A stretch of 64,000 bases of DNA from assembly GCF_947488515.1 (NCBI RefSeq), contig NZ_CANKZF010000002.1:1400294-1464293 (forward strand), given 5' to 3'. The notes beneath the pieces were generated by a model, which made no database searches, was not told the origin of the DNA, and saw nothing but the letters and a program-made list of their open reading frames with translations. A program made the translations under genes and the position numbers. This DNA comes from an uncultured Nocardioides sp. (GTDB lineage Bacteria; Actinomycetota; Actinomycetes; Propionibacteriales; Nocardioidaceae). Of this stretch, positions 34,478 through 41,881 are shown in pieces. Every line of letters begins with the position of its first letter. Within the stretch, counting starts at the first letter, position 1.

Positions 34478-34921
34478 ATGTCGTCGTTTCGTGATCTCAG
34501 CGAAGTGGCCGAGCACCTCAGCGTTCGTGAACTTCCGTTTACCTGGTACGCGATGGGGCCAGAAGGACACTCGATCGTGTTCGATGTCGCGGGCCGGGAC
34601 TGCGCGAAGGCAGCCGCCTACTTCGCCGAGCACCCTCTGGCGCTGGGGGACAGGACGCCTGTCCCAGTGCTCGTGAAGCCCCGGCGCGGCGAGTCCTGGG
34701 CTACCCCGCCCGCAAAGGGTGTCAGCAGACCCGACGACCAGTTCGACTATGAGCGACTCGTTGGGCTCGACGTCGGGGAGGCGGCTACCCAAGCGAGTTC
34801 GGCTGGGTGGTTCGTCCGAGCGCACGAGGCGGAAGCGATGGCGACTGCGGACTTCAATCCCCGCCGGTTGAACCTCTGCTACGGCGACGACCAGGTGGTG
34901 GATTCCGTGCACGTGGGTTGA
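34478..34921 (+). CDS. Protein with C-terminal I78-like protease inhibitor domain (array gene 10)
   Basis: The 147-residue protein has an unrecognised N-terminal ~80 residues and a C-terminal segment (ERLVGLDVGEAATQASSAGW, then TADFNPRRLNLCYGDDQVV and a final DSVHVG). This fits the potato-inhibitor-I/I78 pattern: LVG helix, inhibitory loop after the basic strand, then parallel strands ending in V-G. Whether it inhibits a protease is unproven. ATG 34478 has AAGCCT five bases before it, a near match to the leaderless hexamer. Followed 17 bp after the stop by R10. Confidence 0.65.
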   Translation: MSSFRDLSEVAEHLSVRELPFTWYAMGPEGHSIVFDVAGRDCAKAAAYFAEHPLALGDRTPVPVLVKPRRGESWATPPAKGVSRPDDQFDYERLVGLDVGEAATQASSAGWFVRAHEAEAMATADFNPRRLNLCYGDDQVVDSVHVG

Positions 34922-34938
34922 ACGTCTGAACCCGCACC

Positions 34939-34968
34939 GCGATGAGTGCGTCACTCCGCCGCGTGCGC
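34939..34968 (+). repeat. Array repeat copy R10
   Basis: GCGATGAGTGCGTCACTCCG plus CCGCGTGCGC. GAGTG-CGT-CACTC is a perfect 5-bp hairpin. Closest to R6. Confidence 0.65.
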
Positions 34969-34985
34969 ATGGGTAACCGGCGACG

Positions 34986-35111
34986 CTAGACGACGTTAGG
35001 CATGTCTGAGCCCGCCAGGAACAACCGCCACGGTGCCCCGTTGATCGTTGGTATGGCGTAGGCAAGAGACGGCTGAGCAGCTCGGCTCAGCCCGACGAAC
35101 CTGCGGTTCAT
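34986..35111 (-). CDS. Possible 41-residue protein divergent from the PPOX gene
   Basis: A minus-strand ORF of 41 residues (FVGLSRAAQPSLAYAIPTIN; PWRLFLAG) with protein-like composition. ATG 35111 has CACTAT seven bases upstream, sharing the promoter area with the divergent flavoprotein gene. It could also be the remnant of a longer gene. Short length keeps confidence low. Confidence 0.35.
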   Translation of the reverse strand: MNRRFVGLSRAAQPSLAYAIPTINGAPWRLFLAGSDMPNVV

Positions 35112-35130
35112 CGATGGGATAGTGGGGGGC

Positions 35131-35586
35131 ATGACCGCGTGGCGAGAGGTCGAGAAGGCCGAGCCGGGGTTTGCGCAGCGCGTGCGAGGGCTGTTCGACG
35201 CGCGCAGGCACAAGACGATTGCCACGTTGCGAGCCGACGGGTCGCCGCGGATCTCCGGGATCGAGGCGACCTTCGAGGGTGGTGAGCTGACCTTTGGCTC
35301 GATGCCGAACGCCCGCAAGGGCGCGGACCTGCGTCGGGATCCGCGCTTCGCCCTGCACAGCGCCACGGTCGACCCGGTCGAGGGCTCGGAGGCGCAGTGG
35401 CCAGGCGAGGCGAAGATCTCCGGGCAGGCGATCTGCGCGGGACCAACCACGGACGGTCCCGGTGGAGAGCTCTTCCACGCCCACATCACTGAGGTTGTGC
35501 ACACCCATCTCAACGAGAGAGCGACCATGCTGGTCGTCGAATGGGGGACGCCTACGCACGGGTTGCGTCGGGTCGAGCGCAAGTAG
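35131..35586 (+). CDS. Pyridoxamine 5'-phosphate oxidase-like (PPOX/F420-type) protein (array gene 11)
   Basis: The 151-residue split-barrel protein reads DARRHKTIATLRADGSPRISGIEATFEGGELTFGS, the N-terminal strands of FMN/F420-binding PPOX proteins, followed by KGADLRRDPRFALHS, a signature helix region. Cofactor (FMN, F420 or heme) cannot be decided from sequence. ATG 35131 lies after GATAGT plus seven bases. Followed by R11 about 75 bp after the stop. Confidence 0.85.
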   Translation: MTAWREVEKAEPGFAQRVRGLFDARRHKTIATLRADGSPRISGIEATFEGGELTFGSMPNARKGADLRRDPRFALHSATVDPVEGSEAQWPGEAKISGQAICAGPTTDGPGGELFHAHITEVVHTHLNERATMLVVEWGTPTHGLRRVERK

Positions 35587-35661
35587 TTCTCGCTAGAACG
35601 CGGTAAGTGTCCGTCCGCGCTGCCACCTACAGTCGATCCGCTGCTGTCGGCGCGCATCCCA

Positions 35662-35690
35662 ACATCCGGATCTGCCGATGGGCGCAAGTG
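35662..35690 (+). repeat. Array repeat copy R11
   Basis: ACATCCGGATCTGCCGATGG plus GCGCAAGTG. Followed by TTCATCGCTC, so GATG...CATC can pair. Lies 75 bp after the PPOX stop and 87 bp before the next start. Confidence 0.65.
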
Positions 35691-35777
35691 TTCATCGCTC
35701 GGTAGCCACAAGGGCGTTCACTTGACGAAAACTTGAGTTTCGCGTCGCAGTGGCTCGCGCCGTGCTGAAATCCCATA

Positions 35778-36812
35778 GTGGATCCGAAGCTAACTCTCGC
35801 GAGTGACGTCCTCGAGCGCGTCGACCGTCGTCTGCTCGACCCCGACTCAGCGGCGCCACTATGGCCGACGGGGTTCCCGTTGCTCGACGAGGCTCTCGAC
35901 GGTGGACTGCGCGCCGGCACGCTCAACCTGCTGGCCGGCGCACAGGGCGAGGGCAAGACGACCTTGGTGCTGCAGATAGCTCGGTGCTCGGCACGTTCGG
36001 GACGGCCGGTCGTCTTCGTGTCCTTCGAGCTCGAGGCCGAGACGCTGTTGCAGAAGTGCATCTCCGCCGAGGCCGCCGAGGCCGCCGAGGCCGCCAAGGC
36101 CGCGGAGACCGCCGAGTTCTCGAGTCTCTCGATGCCTGTCAGCGTGCGGCAGGTGAGGGCCGCGTTCGAGGAGTCCCACACCCTTGCGGGCGGCCTGCCC
36201 GAGCGTCTCGCCGCGCACGACGGCGGCATCGACGCGCTGACCGCCGTGAGCCGCTACGCGGGCTGGCTGTACATCTACCGGTCCACAGCCACCGCGACCA
36301 CGCTCGACGTGATCGCAGGGGCTGTGAAGGACGTGCTGGTCGAGCACGGCGTCGCGCCCCTCGTGGTCATCGACTACCTGCAGAAGGTCTGCACGCCCGA
36401 CCACCTGGGCGAGGAGGAAAAAGTCACACGAATCACCGAGGGCCTCAAGGACCTCAGCATCGAGTTCGAGTGCCCCGTGCTCGCAATCTCCGCATCCGAT
36501 CGCGCCGGCCTCGAGCCAGGCACCAGGATGCGGGCCCGCAACATGCGCGGCTCCACCGCTCTGGCCTACGAGGCCGACGTTGTGATGATCATGAGCAACA
36601 AGGCCGACGTGGTCGCGCGCCATCACCTCATGTACGGCGCCAACAACGGTGAACACTTCAAGGACTGGTCGGTCGTGACCATTGAGAAGAACCGCTCCGG
36701 CTACAGCGGCGGCGAGGTGGAGTTTCGCAAGCACCTCGACTGCGGGCGCTTCGACGCCAACGGCCAGATCGTCACGGAGAAGCTGGTCGACGAACGGGTC
36801 TACACCGAATAG
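35778..36812 (+). CDS. Stand-alone DnaB-like RecA-fold ATPase (array gene 12)
   Basis: The 344-residue protein corresponds to the C-terminal helicase domain of DnaB-type proteins without the N-terminal primase-binding domain. Features are TGFPLLDEALDGGLRAGTLNLL, Walker A GAQGEGKT (about 55-62), VVFVSFELEAETL, Walker B-like VVIDYLQK, and IEKNRSGYSGG near the C-terminus. An Ala-Ala-Glu repeat (about 97-113), encoded by GCCGAG tandem units, is inserted after the VSFELE strand. Hexameric DNA translocation or a recombinase-like role are both possible. GTG 35778 start. Followed directly by repeat R12, the last copy. Confidence 0.75.
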   Translation: MDPKLTLASDVLERVDRRLLDPDSAAPLWPTGFPLLDEALDGGLRAGTLNLLAGAQGEGKTTLVLQIARCSARSGRPVVFVSFELEAETLLQKCISAEAAEAAEAAKAAETAEFSSLSMPVSVRQVRAAFEESHTLAGGLPERLAAHDGGIDALTAVSRYAGWLYIYRSTATATTLDVIAGAVKDVLVEHGVAPLVVIDYLQKVCTPDHLGEEEKVTRITEGLKDLSIEFECPVLAISASDRAGLEPGTRMRARNMRGSTALAYEADVVMIMSNKADVVARHHLMYGANNGEHFKDWSVVTIEKNRSGYSGGEVEFRKHLDCGRFDANGQIVTEKLVDERVYTE

Positions 36813-36857
36813 GCACTTCGCCGCCTGGGGACGTCCGGATCTGCCGCATTCCGCGCG
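36813..36857 (+). repeat. Array repeat copy R12 (last copy)
   Basis: GCACTTCGCCGCCTGGGGAC followed by GTCCGGATCTGCCGCATTCC and GCGCG. First half matches R7, second half the common core. It starts at the stop codon of array gene 12 and lies in a convergent gap of 134 bp before the HNH gene. Confidence 0.65.
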
Positions 36858-36946
36858 ACGGCTACGTCGGGTGGCCAGACGGCACGCCCAGTCTGGACGT
36901 GCCTGTGCCCCCCGCTACCTGGTGGGTGGCGGGGTGCGGGGCGGGG

Positions 36947-38356
36947 TCATGGTCGGCGCGGGTGCGGGATGTCGGGTGGGTCGCCCGGGTCGATCGGGCT
37001 GGTGCCGTGGCGGTCGCGTCGGTAGCGGTGGCCGTGCGGTGACGACCACTCGAAGCAGCCGTGCGCAGTCATCCGGTAGTCCCAGGCGGTGTGGGTCTTC
37101 AACCGGTGGTGAAAGCGACAGAGTGCCGCGAGATTGGCGGTCCGCGTCGGGCCCGGTTGCGGTCGGCCCTCGGCTTCCGCGTCGTGGTCGAACTCGGTGA
37201 CGTGGTCGATGTCGCAGCCCCGGGCGGGACGGGTGCACCACGGGAAGACGCAGGTGCGGTCGCGGAGGATGATCTGTTCGCGGATCCGGTCGGGCACCTC
37301 GTAGGCCGGTGTCGACAGCTGGGCGTTGAGGTCGATGACCGGCTTCACTGTGATCTTGGTGCGGGAGTCGCCGCACCAGCCCTGGACCTGGTCGAGCAGC
37401 AGCAGCCGCTGGCTCTCCTCCATGCGTCCGGTGGGTCCGAACATCGTCGTGTCGCCGGAGAGGTCGGCGTCGAAGTGCGCGTGGAGGACGACCTCGCGGG
37501 CGACGGGAAGCCCGTCGGGGTCGCGAGGGCTGCCCAGTCCTGCGGCGTAGAGGTCGAGGGCGGTCTGTGTGCGGGCGAGGTCACCGAGGGTTGCGGACCG
37601 CCGCGCTCCGAGCGGGGCGTCGGACCCGAGCGCCTTCAGCGTCGCCGCGCCGTGGGCGAGCGCGCGGTCGAGGTCGAGCGCATCGGCGATGTCGAGCTCC
37701 GCCTCGAGCCGCATCGTGCCGGCGAAGTGCACGTGGTCGTCGTAGATCGTCACGTGGCGAGGGTCGACCGACAGGTAGCCGTCCTCCGGATCCGCAGCCG
37801 GATCGAACTCAGCGAGGTCGAACCGCCTGATCGCTTCGGCCACCAGCCGGTCCAGCTGCGCGGCCCCGACCTTCCCGGCCATGGCGGCGACCTGCGCGTC
37901 GACGAACCCGGCCGCCTCACGGGTCAGCGCGGGGGTGGCGTGGATGGTGGTCTCCGCGACCGAGCGGGCCCGCCAGGCGGGGACCCGTCCGGCGTGGACC
38001 TGCGCCCACAGCCGCGGCAGCCGGTGGCGGAGCTCGAGGGCGTGGCCGACGAGCTTCTTCGCCGCGGTCGTCGAGATGCCGAGGACGGTGCCGAGCTCGG
38101 CGAGGCAGAACTCCGCCACCAGCGGGGCACCCTGGCCGGCGATGGGTTCTTCGTGCTCCGAGCCGGGAATCGTGAACGCTGCCGCGTCGTGGATCGATTC
38201 TGGCGGATGCAGGTCCGCCCACCGGGCAGCAAGCACCAGCTGGTCGGCCGCGGCCCGATCTTCAGCAGCGCGTCGCTCACGGATCGCACGCAGCAGGTCG
38301 GAGGCGGTGAGGTCCTCGACCCCACCTCCTCCGGGCTGTGCCAGCGTATCGATCAT
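36947..38356 (-). CDS. DUF222 HNH endonuclease-like protein (13E12 family)
   Basis: The 469-residue protein has an N-terminal DUF222 domain (about 1-310) and a C-terminal HNH motif (CVFPWCTRPARGCDIDHVTEF with the DIDH histidine, then NLAALCRFHHRLKTHTAWDY). The family includes the multicopy 13E12 repeat proteins of mycobacteria. The catalytic residues look intact; biological role unknown. ATG 38356 is chosen: TAGAAT lies seven bases upstream and a LexA-like palindrome spans the start, so SOS control is likely. It forms the right boundary of the repeat-rich block. Confidence 0.85.
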   Translation of the reverse strand: MIDTLAQPGGGGVEDLTASDLLRAIRERRAAEDRAAADQLVLAARWADLHPPESIHDAAAFTIPGSEHEEPIAGQGAPLVAEFCLAELGTVLGISTTAAKKLVGHALELRHRLPRLWAQVHAGRVPAWRARSVAETTIHATPALTREAAGFVDAQVAAMAGKVGAAQLDRLVAEAIRRFDLAEFDPAADPEDGYLSVDPRHVTIYDDHVHFAGTMRLEAELDIADALDLDRALAHGAATLKALGSDAPLGARRSATLGDLARTQTALDLYAAGLGSPRDPDGLPVAREVVLHAHFDADLSGDTTMFGPTGRMEESQRLLLLDQVQGWCGDSRTKITVKPVIDLNAQLSTPAYEVPDRIREQIILRDRTCVFPWCTRPARGCDIDHVTEFDHDAEAEGRPQPGPTRTANLAALCRFHHRLKTHTAWDYRMTAHGCFEWSSPHGHRYRRDRHGTSPIDPGDPPDIPHPRRP

Positions 38357-38369
38357 GTGTTCGATTCTA
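38349..38369 (-). promoter_or_regulatory. LexA-like SOS box overlapping the start codon, plus -10, of the DUF222 HNH gene
   Basis: TCGATCATGTGTTCGA (38349-38364, plus strand) matches the actinobacterial SOS box TCGAAC-N4-GTTCGA with one mismatch. TAGAAT (minus strand, 38364-38369) lies seven bases before ATG 38356. LexA bound here would cover the transcription start. Mycobacterial 13E12 genes are known to carry SOS boxes. Confidence 0.7.
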
Positions 38370-38517
38370 TCGGCACCCACCGACACCGACCCTGTGGCAG
38401 GTTCGAGCGGCTGCTGCATCGACGCTGTGGTGAAGCGGGCCACGCTCGGGAAGACCGACACCGGAAAGCGGACCTTGGCCTCTACTCCTCGACGGGAGTG
38501 CCCGGAATGCTCAGATC

Positions 38518-38859
38518 ATGGAGGACGCGCCCGGCACCCGGCTCGGGCGTGACGACCGGTGGGCAGGAAGAACCGCGTGGCGGCTGGCGGCGCTGTCGCT
38601 GATGGTGCTCGCGCTGGGGGCGGTGCTGCTCGGGACGGCATGGGCGTTCGGGGGCGATGAGGCCATCTCCGACAACTGGGTCGGCATGACGGTGGTGCTG
38701 GCGCTCTTCGCGGGACTGTCCGGATCGTTCGTCGCCGAGATGATGGCCCTCTGGGCCGGGATCCGACACGAGCGCTGGGCCACGTTGTGGCTCCCGCTCG
38801 CGATGTTCCCGGCCGTCGTCACCGTCGTCGCGCTCCTGGAAGCCTTCGTCTTCGAGTGA
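38518..38859 (+). CDS. Small membrane protein, unknown function
   Basis: The 113-residue protein has three hydrophobic helices (about 21-43, 55-75, 88-110) and a charged N-terminus. No family recognised. ATG 38518 follows AATGCT by six bases. It lies immediately upstream of uppS and may be the ancestral neighbour on this side of the inserted block. Confidence 0.6.
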   Translation: MEDAPGTRLGRDDRWAGRTAWRLAALSLMVLALGAVLLGTAWAFGGDEAISDNWVGMTVVLALFAGLSGSFVAEMMALWAGIRHERWATLWLPLAMFPAVVTVVALLEAFVFE

Positions 38860-38881
38860 CGGGCCCGTCGTCCAGGACGCC

Positions 38882-38887
38882 TAGGCT
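38882..38887 (+). promoter_or_regulatory. Leaderless -10 of uppS
   Basis: TAGGCT followed by seven bases and GTG 38895. It decides the start against upstream in-frame codons. Confidence 0.65.
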
Positions 38888-38894
38888 GTCCACC

Positions 38895-39698
38895 GTGAAG
38901 CGACAGGTGAAGCCGCCGACCCCGCACCCGAGCGGCGCGACGCCGCCGCCGGTCCCGCGCGACCTCGTGCCCGAGCACGTCGCGATCATCATGGACGGCA
39001 ACGGCCGGTGGGCGAAGGAGCGTGGGCTGCCCCGCACGAAGGGGCACGAGCAGGGCGAGCACACGCTCTTCGACGTCGTCGAGGGCGCGATCGAGATCGG
39101 CGTGAAGGCCATCTCCGCCTACGCGTTCTCCACCGAGAACTGGTCGCGCTCGCCCGACGAGGTGCGCTTCCTGATGGGCTTCAACCGCGACGTGATCCGC
39201 CGTCGTCGCGACGAGATGAACGACCTCGGCGTGCGGGTGCGCTGGGCCGGTCGCGCTCCCCGGCTGTGGCGGTCGGTCATCAAGGAGCTCCAGGTCGCCG
39301 AGGAGATGACGAAGGACAACGACGTCCTCACCCTCACGATGTGCGTCAACTACGGCGGCCGGGCCGAGCTCGCCGATGCCGCCCGCGCCATCGGCCGCGA
39401 GGTCGCCGCGGGCCGGCTCAACCCGGACAAGATCGACGAGAAGACCTTCGCCCGCCACCTCTACGTCCCCGAGCTCCCGGACGCCGACCTTGTCTGGCGC
39501 ACGTCGGGGGAGCAGCGGCTCTCCAACTACATGCTGTGGCAGGCGGCCTACAGCGAGATGGTCTTCACCGACGTGCTGTGGCCCGACGTCGACCGGCGGC
39601 ACCTGTGGTCGGCCGTCGAGACCTACGCCAGCCGCGACCGCCGCTACGGCGGCGCCCTCCCCAACCAGACCCCCGACCAGACTCCCGGCCAGCCCTAG
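38895..39698 (+). CDS. uppS: Polyprenyl (undecaprenyl/decaprenyl) diphosphate synthase
   Basis: The 267-residue cis-prenyltransferase makes the C50/C55 lipid carrier for peptidoglycan and other polymers. Signature [10 protein letters not shown] (about 34-43) contains the catalytic Asp, followed by [11 protein letters not shown] and the C-terminal [20 protein letters not shown] proline-rich N-terminal stretch precedes it. Position before zur and after recO is as in Rv2361c-Rv2359, apart from the block inserted between recO and uppS. Convergent with zur, overlapping by four bases. Confidence 0.94.
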   Translation: MKRQVKPPTPHPSGATPPPVPRDLVPEHVAIIMDGNGRWAKERGLPRTKGHEQGEHTLFDVVEGAIEIGVKAISAYAFSTENWSRSPDEVRFLMGFNRDVIRRRRDEMNDLGVRVRWAGRAPRLWRSVIKELQVAEEMTKDNDVLTLTMCVNYGGRAELADAARAIGREVAAGRLNPDKIDEKTFARHLYVPELPDADLVWRTSGEQRLSNYMLWQAAYSEMVFTDVLWPDVDRRHLWSAVETYASRDRRYGGALPNQTPDQTPGQP

Positions 39699-40102
39699 CG
39701 GCAGGCGGGACAGGTCCCGAAGATCTCCAGCGTGTGGCTGATGTCGGCGTAGCCGTGCTCGGTCGCGATGGCGCTCGTCCACCTCTCGACGGCCGGTCCC
39801 TCGACCTCCACCGTCGCCCCGCAGGTGCGGCACACGAGGTGGTGGTGGTGCGTGTCGGAGCAGCTGCGCCAGATGGCCTCGCCGTCCTCGTTGCGCAACA
39901 TGTCGACCTCGCCCGCGTCGGCCAGGGTCGCCAGCGTGCGGTAGACGGTCGCGAGCCCGACCGACTCGCCCTGCTGCGAGATGAGGTCGTGGATCTCCTG
40001 CGCGCTGCGGAAGTCGTCGAAGCCGGCCAGCGCGGCGGCGACCGCGCGACGCTGGCGGGTCGGCCGGACCGAGGGCCGGGGCGTGGGGTCAGTGCTCGTC
40101 AT
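39695..40102 (-). CDS. zur: Zinc uptake regulator Zur (Fur family)
   Basis: The 135-residue regulator has the Fur winged helix ([46 protein letters not shown]) and the metal-binding [11 protein letters not shown] and CPAC motifs; the cysteine pairs form the structural zinc site. It is the last gene of the znuA-znuC-znuB-zur operon and overlaps znuB by 14 bases. Gene context plus two Fur-family palindromes ahead of znuA identify it as the zinc sensor, equivalent to M. tuberculosis Zur/FurB. Confidence 0.92.
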   Translation of the reverse strand: MTSTDPTPRPSVRPTRQRRAVAAALAGFDDFRSAQEIHDLISQQGESVGLATVYRTLATLADAGEVDMLRNEDGEAIWRSCSDTHHHHLVCRTCGATVEVEGPAVERWTSAIATEHGYADISHTLEIFGTCPACR

Positions 40103-41096
40103 AGTGCTCTCCGTGTACGGCGTGCCGGTGGCCGTCGTGGACGTAGTCGACGTGGTCCGCGTGCGGAACCGCCGGGTGGCCGCAGTCGGTGCCGTGCTGG
40201 TGGGGGTGCTCGTCGGTGACGGTGTGCGTGGCCACCTCGACGCTCGCGAACGGTGAGAGCATCCGGCGGCGCCTGCGCAGCCACACGCCGATGGGCCAGG
40301 TCGAGGCGAACATCGCGAGGGCGAGCAGCACGATCGTCGGCCCCGGAGCCACGGTGGCCCGGAACGACAGCGCCGCGCTCAGCAGCAGCCCGCCGAGGGC
40401 CGCCAGGACGCCGACGACCATCGCGCCCGCGATCGTCGTACGGAACGAGCGGGCGAGCTGCTGGGCGGTCGCGACCGGCACCACCATCAACGCGGACACG
40501 AGCAGCAGACCGACCGTGCGCATCGCGACGGTGACGGTCACGGCGGCCAGCACGGCGATCAGCAGGTTGTAGAGGCGCACGCGCAGGCCGGCGACCCGCG
40601 CGAAGTCGGGGTCGCTGGAGACCGCGAAGAGCTGGGGGAGCAGGCCGAGGGTGGTCACGAGCAGCACCACGGTCAGGCCGAACGTGAACCACACGTCGCC
40701 GGCGGTGATGCTGGTGAGCGACCCGAAGAGGTACTCCTGGAGCCTCGCCGCGCCCTGTCCGGCGAGGCCGGTGATCAGCACGCCCCCGGCCAGGCCGCCG
40801 TAGAAGAGCAGGGCCAGCGCGACGTCGCCGTTGGTGTGGCCGCGTTCGCGGATGACCTCGATCAGGACGGCGCCGAGGATCGCGACGACGACGGCGGTCC
40901 ACGTCGGGGAGGTGTTGGTGAGCAGGCCGATCGCGACACCCGTGACGGCGACGTGGCCGATCCCGTCCCCCAGCAGGGCGAGGCGGCGCTGCACGAGGAA
41001 GGTGCCGATCGCGGGTGCGGCCAGGCCCGTCAGCAGGGCCGCGAGCAGCGCACGCTGCATGAAGGGCAGCGAGAAGAGGTCGACGAAGTCGCTCAT
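40089..41096 (-). CDS. znuB: Zinc ABC transporter permease ZnuB with His-rich C-terminal tail
   Basis: The 335-residue permease has eight to nine transmembrane helices in the ABC-3 family pattern (ALLGDGIGHVAVTGVAIG is the conserved cytoplasmic loop). After the last helix a ~60-residue cytoplasmic tail contains about 14 histidines (HPHQHGTDCGH; HADHVDYVHDGHRH), which may buffer or pass on zinc. Overlaps znuC by four bases and zur by 14. Would form the channel with ZnuA and ZnuC. Confidence 0.92.
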   Translation of the reverse strand: MSDFVDLFSLPFMQRALLAALLTGLAAPAIGTFLVQRRLALLGDGIGHVAVTGVAIGLLTNTSPTWTAVVVAILGAVLIEVIRERGHTNGDVALALLFYGGLAGGVLITGLAGQGAARLQEYLFGSLTSITAGDVWFTFGLTVVLLVTTLGLLPQLFAVSSDPDFARVAGLRVRLYNLLIAVLAAVTVTVAMRTVGLLLVSALMVVPVATAQQLARSFRTTIAGAMVVGVLAALGGLLLSAALSFRATVAPGPTIVLLALAMFASTWPIGVWLRRRRRMLSPFASVEVATHTVTDEHPHQHGTDCGHPAVPHADHVDYVHDGHRHAVHGEHYDEH

Positions 41097-41881
41097 CGTC
41101 CGCCCCCCAGCTCGTCGAGCGGCGATCCGACGTGCGGGACGTGGTCGTGCGAGGCGGCCAGCGGGTGGTGGTGCCCGTGGGCGTCCTCCTCGTCGAGCGC
41201 GGGGCCGTCGTAGGCGATCCGGCCGTCGCGCATCACGACCGCTCGGTCGATCAGCGGCGCCATCGGACCGAGCTCGTGGGCGACCAGCACGATGGTGGCG
41301 CCGCCGGCCTTGAAGGTGGCGAGCGCGTCGGCGAGGGCGCGCTGGTTGCCGAGGTCGACCCCGGCGGTGGGCTCGTCGAGCACCAGCAGGTCGGGCTCGC
41401 CGGCCAGTGCGCGAGCGATGAGCACGCGCTGCTGCTGCCCGCCGCTCAGCTGGGACACGCCGAGGCCCGTGCTGTCGGACAGCCCGACGACGTCGATCGC
41501 GTCGGCGATCGCCCGCCGGTCCTCGCGGGAGAGCGGGAGGAAGGGGCGCCGCCGGGTGATGCGCCCCGACGCGACGACCTCCCAGACGGTCGCAGGCACG
41601 CCGCTGGCCGCGGACGCGCGCTGCGGCACGAAGCCGACCCGCTTCCAGTCGCGGAAGTCGGCGTACGGCGTGCCGAAGAGGGAGATGCCGCCACCCGTCG
41701 TCGGCAGCAGGCCGGTGATCGCACGCACGAGGGTCGACTTCCCGGAGCCGTTGGCGCCCATCAGTGCCAGGAACTCGCCGGAGCGGACAGTGAGGTCGAT
41801 CCCGCGCAGGATCGGGCGGCCGCCGATCGCGACCGACCCGTCGCGGACCTCGACCGGAGGCGCTCCGGGGCTCACTGGCAT
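41093..41881 (-). CDS. znuC: Zinc ABC transporter ATP-binding protein ZnuC
   Basis: The 262-residue ATPase has Walker A GANGSGKST (about 39-47), Q-loop FVPQRA, signature LSGGQQQR, Walker B LLVLDEPT and the H-loop VAHE. A histidine cluster (HGHHHPLAASHDHVPH) ends the protein. ATG 41881 is chosen because GGAAGG lies seven bases upstream; GTG 41875 (overlapping the znuA stop as GTGA) is an alternative. Second gene of the zinc uptake operon. Confidence 0.93.
   Translation of the reverse strand: MPVSPGAPPVEVRDGSVAIGGRPILRGIDLTVRSGEFLALMGANGSGKSTLVRAITGLLPTTGGGISLFGTPYADFRDWKRVGFVPQRASAASGVPATVWEVVASGRITRRRPFLPLSREDRRAIADAIDVVGLSDSTGLGVSQLSGGQQQRVLIARALAGEPDLLVLDEPTAGVDLGNQRALADALATFKAGGATIVLVAHELGPMAPLIDRAVVMRDGRIAYDGPALDEEDAHGHHHPLAASHDHVPHVGSPLDELGGGR

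Noticed and set aside
28800..36860. Classical integron with attC sites
   Set aside because: The repeats lack the conserved RYYYAAC and GTTRRRY cores, no integron integrase is in the window, and most array genes have their own promoters. Only the layout is integron-like.
28800..36860. CRISPR array
   Set aside because: Repeats are imperfect and spaced by whole genes of 0.2-1.7 kb, not by 30-40 bp spacers, and no cas genes are present.
36947..38356. DUF222 HNH gene as an insertion sequence
   Set aside because: No terminal inverted repeats, target duplication or transposase motif is visible around it. It is kept as a repetitive protein family member with an HNH domain.
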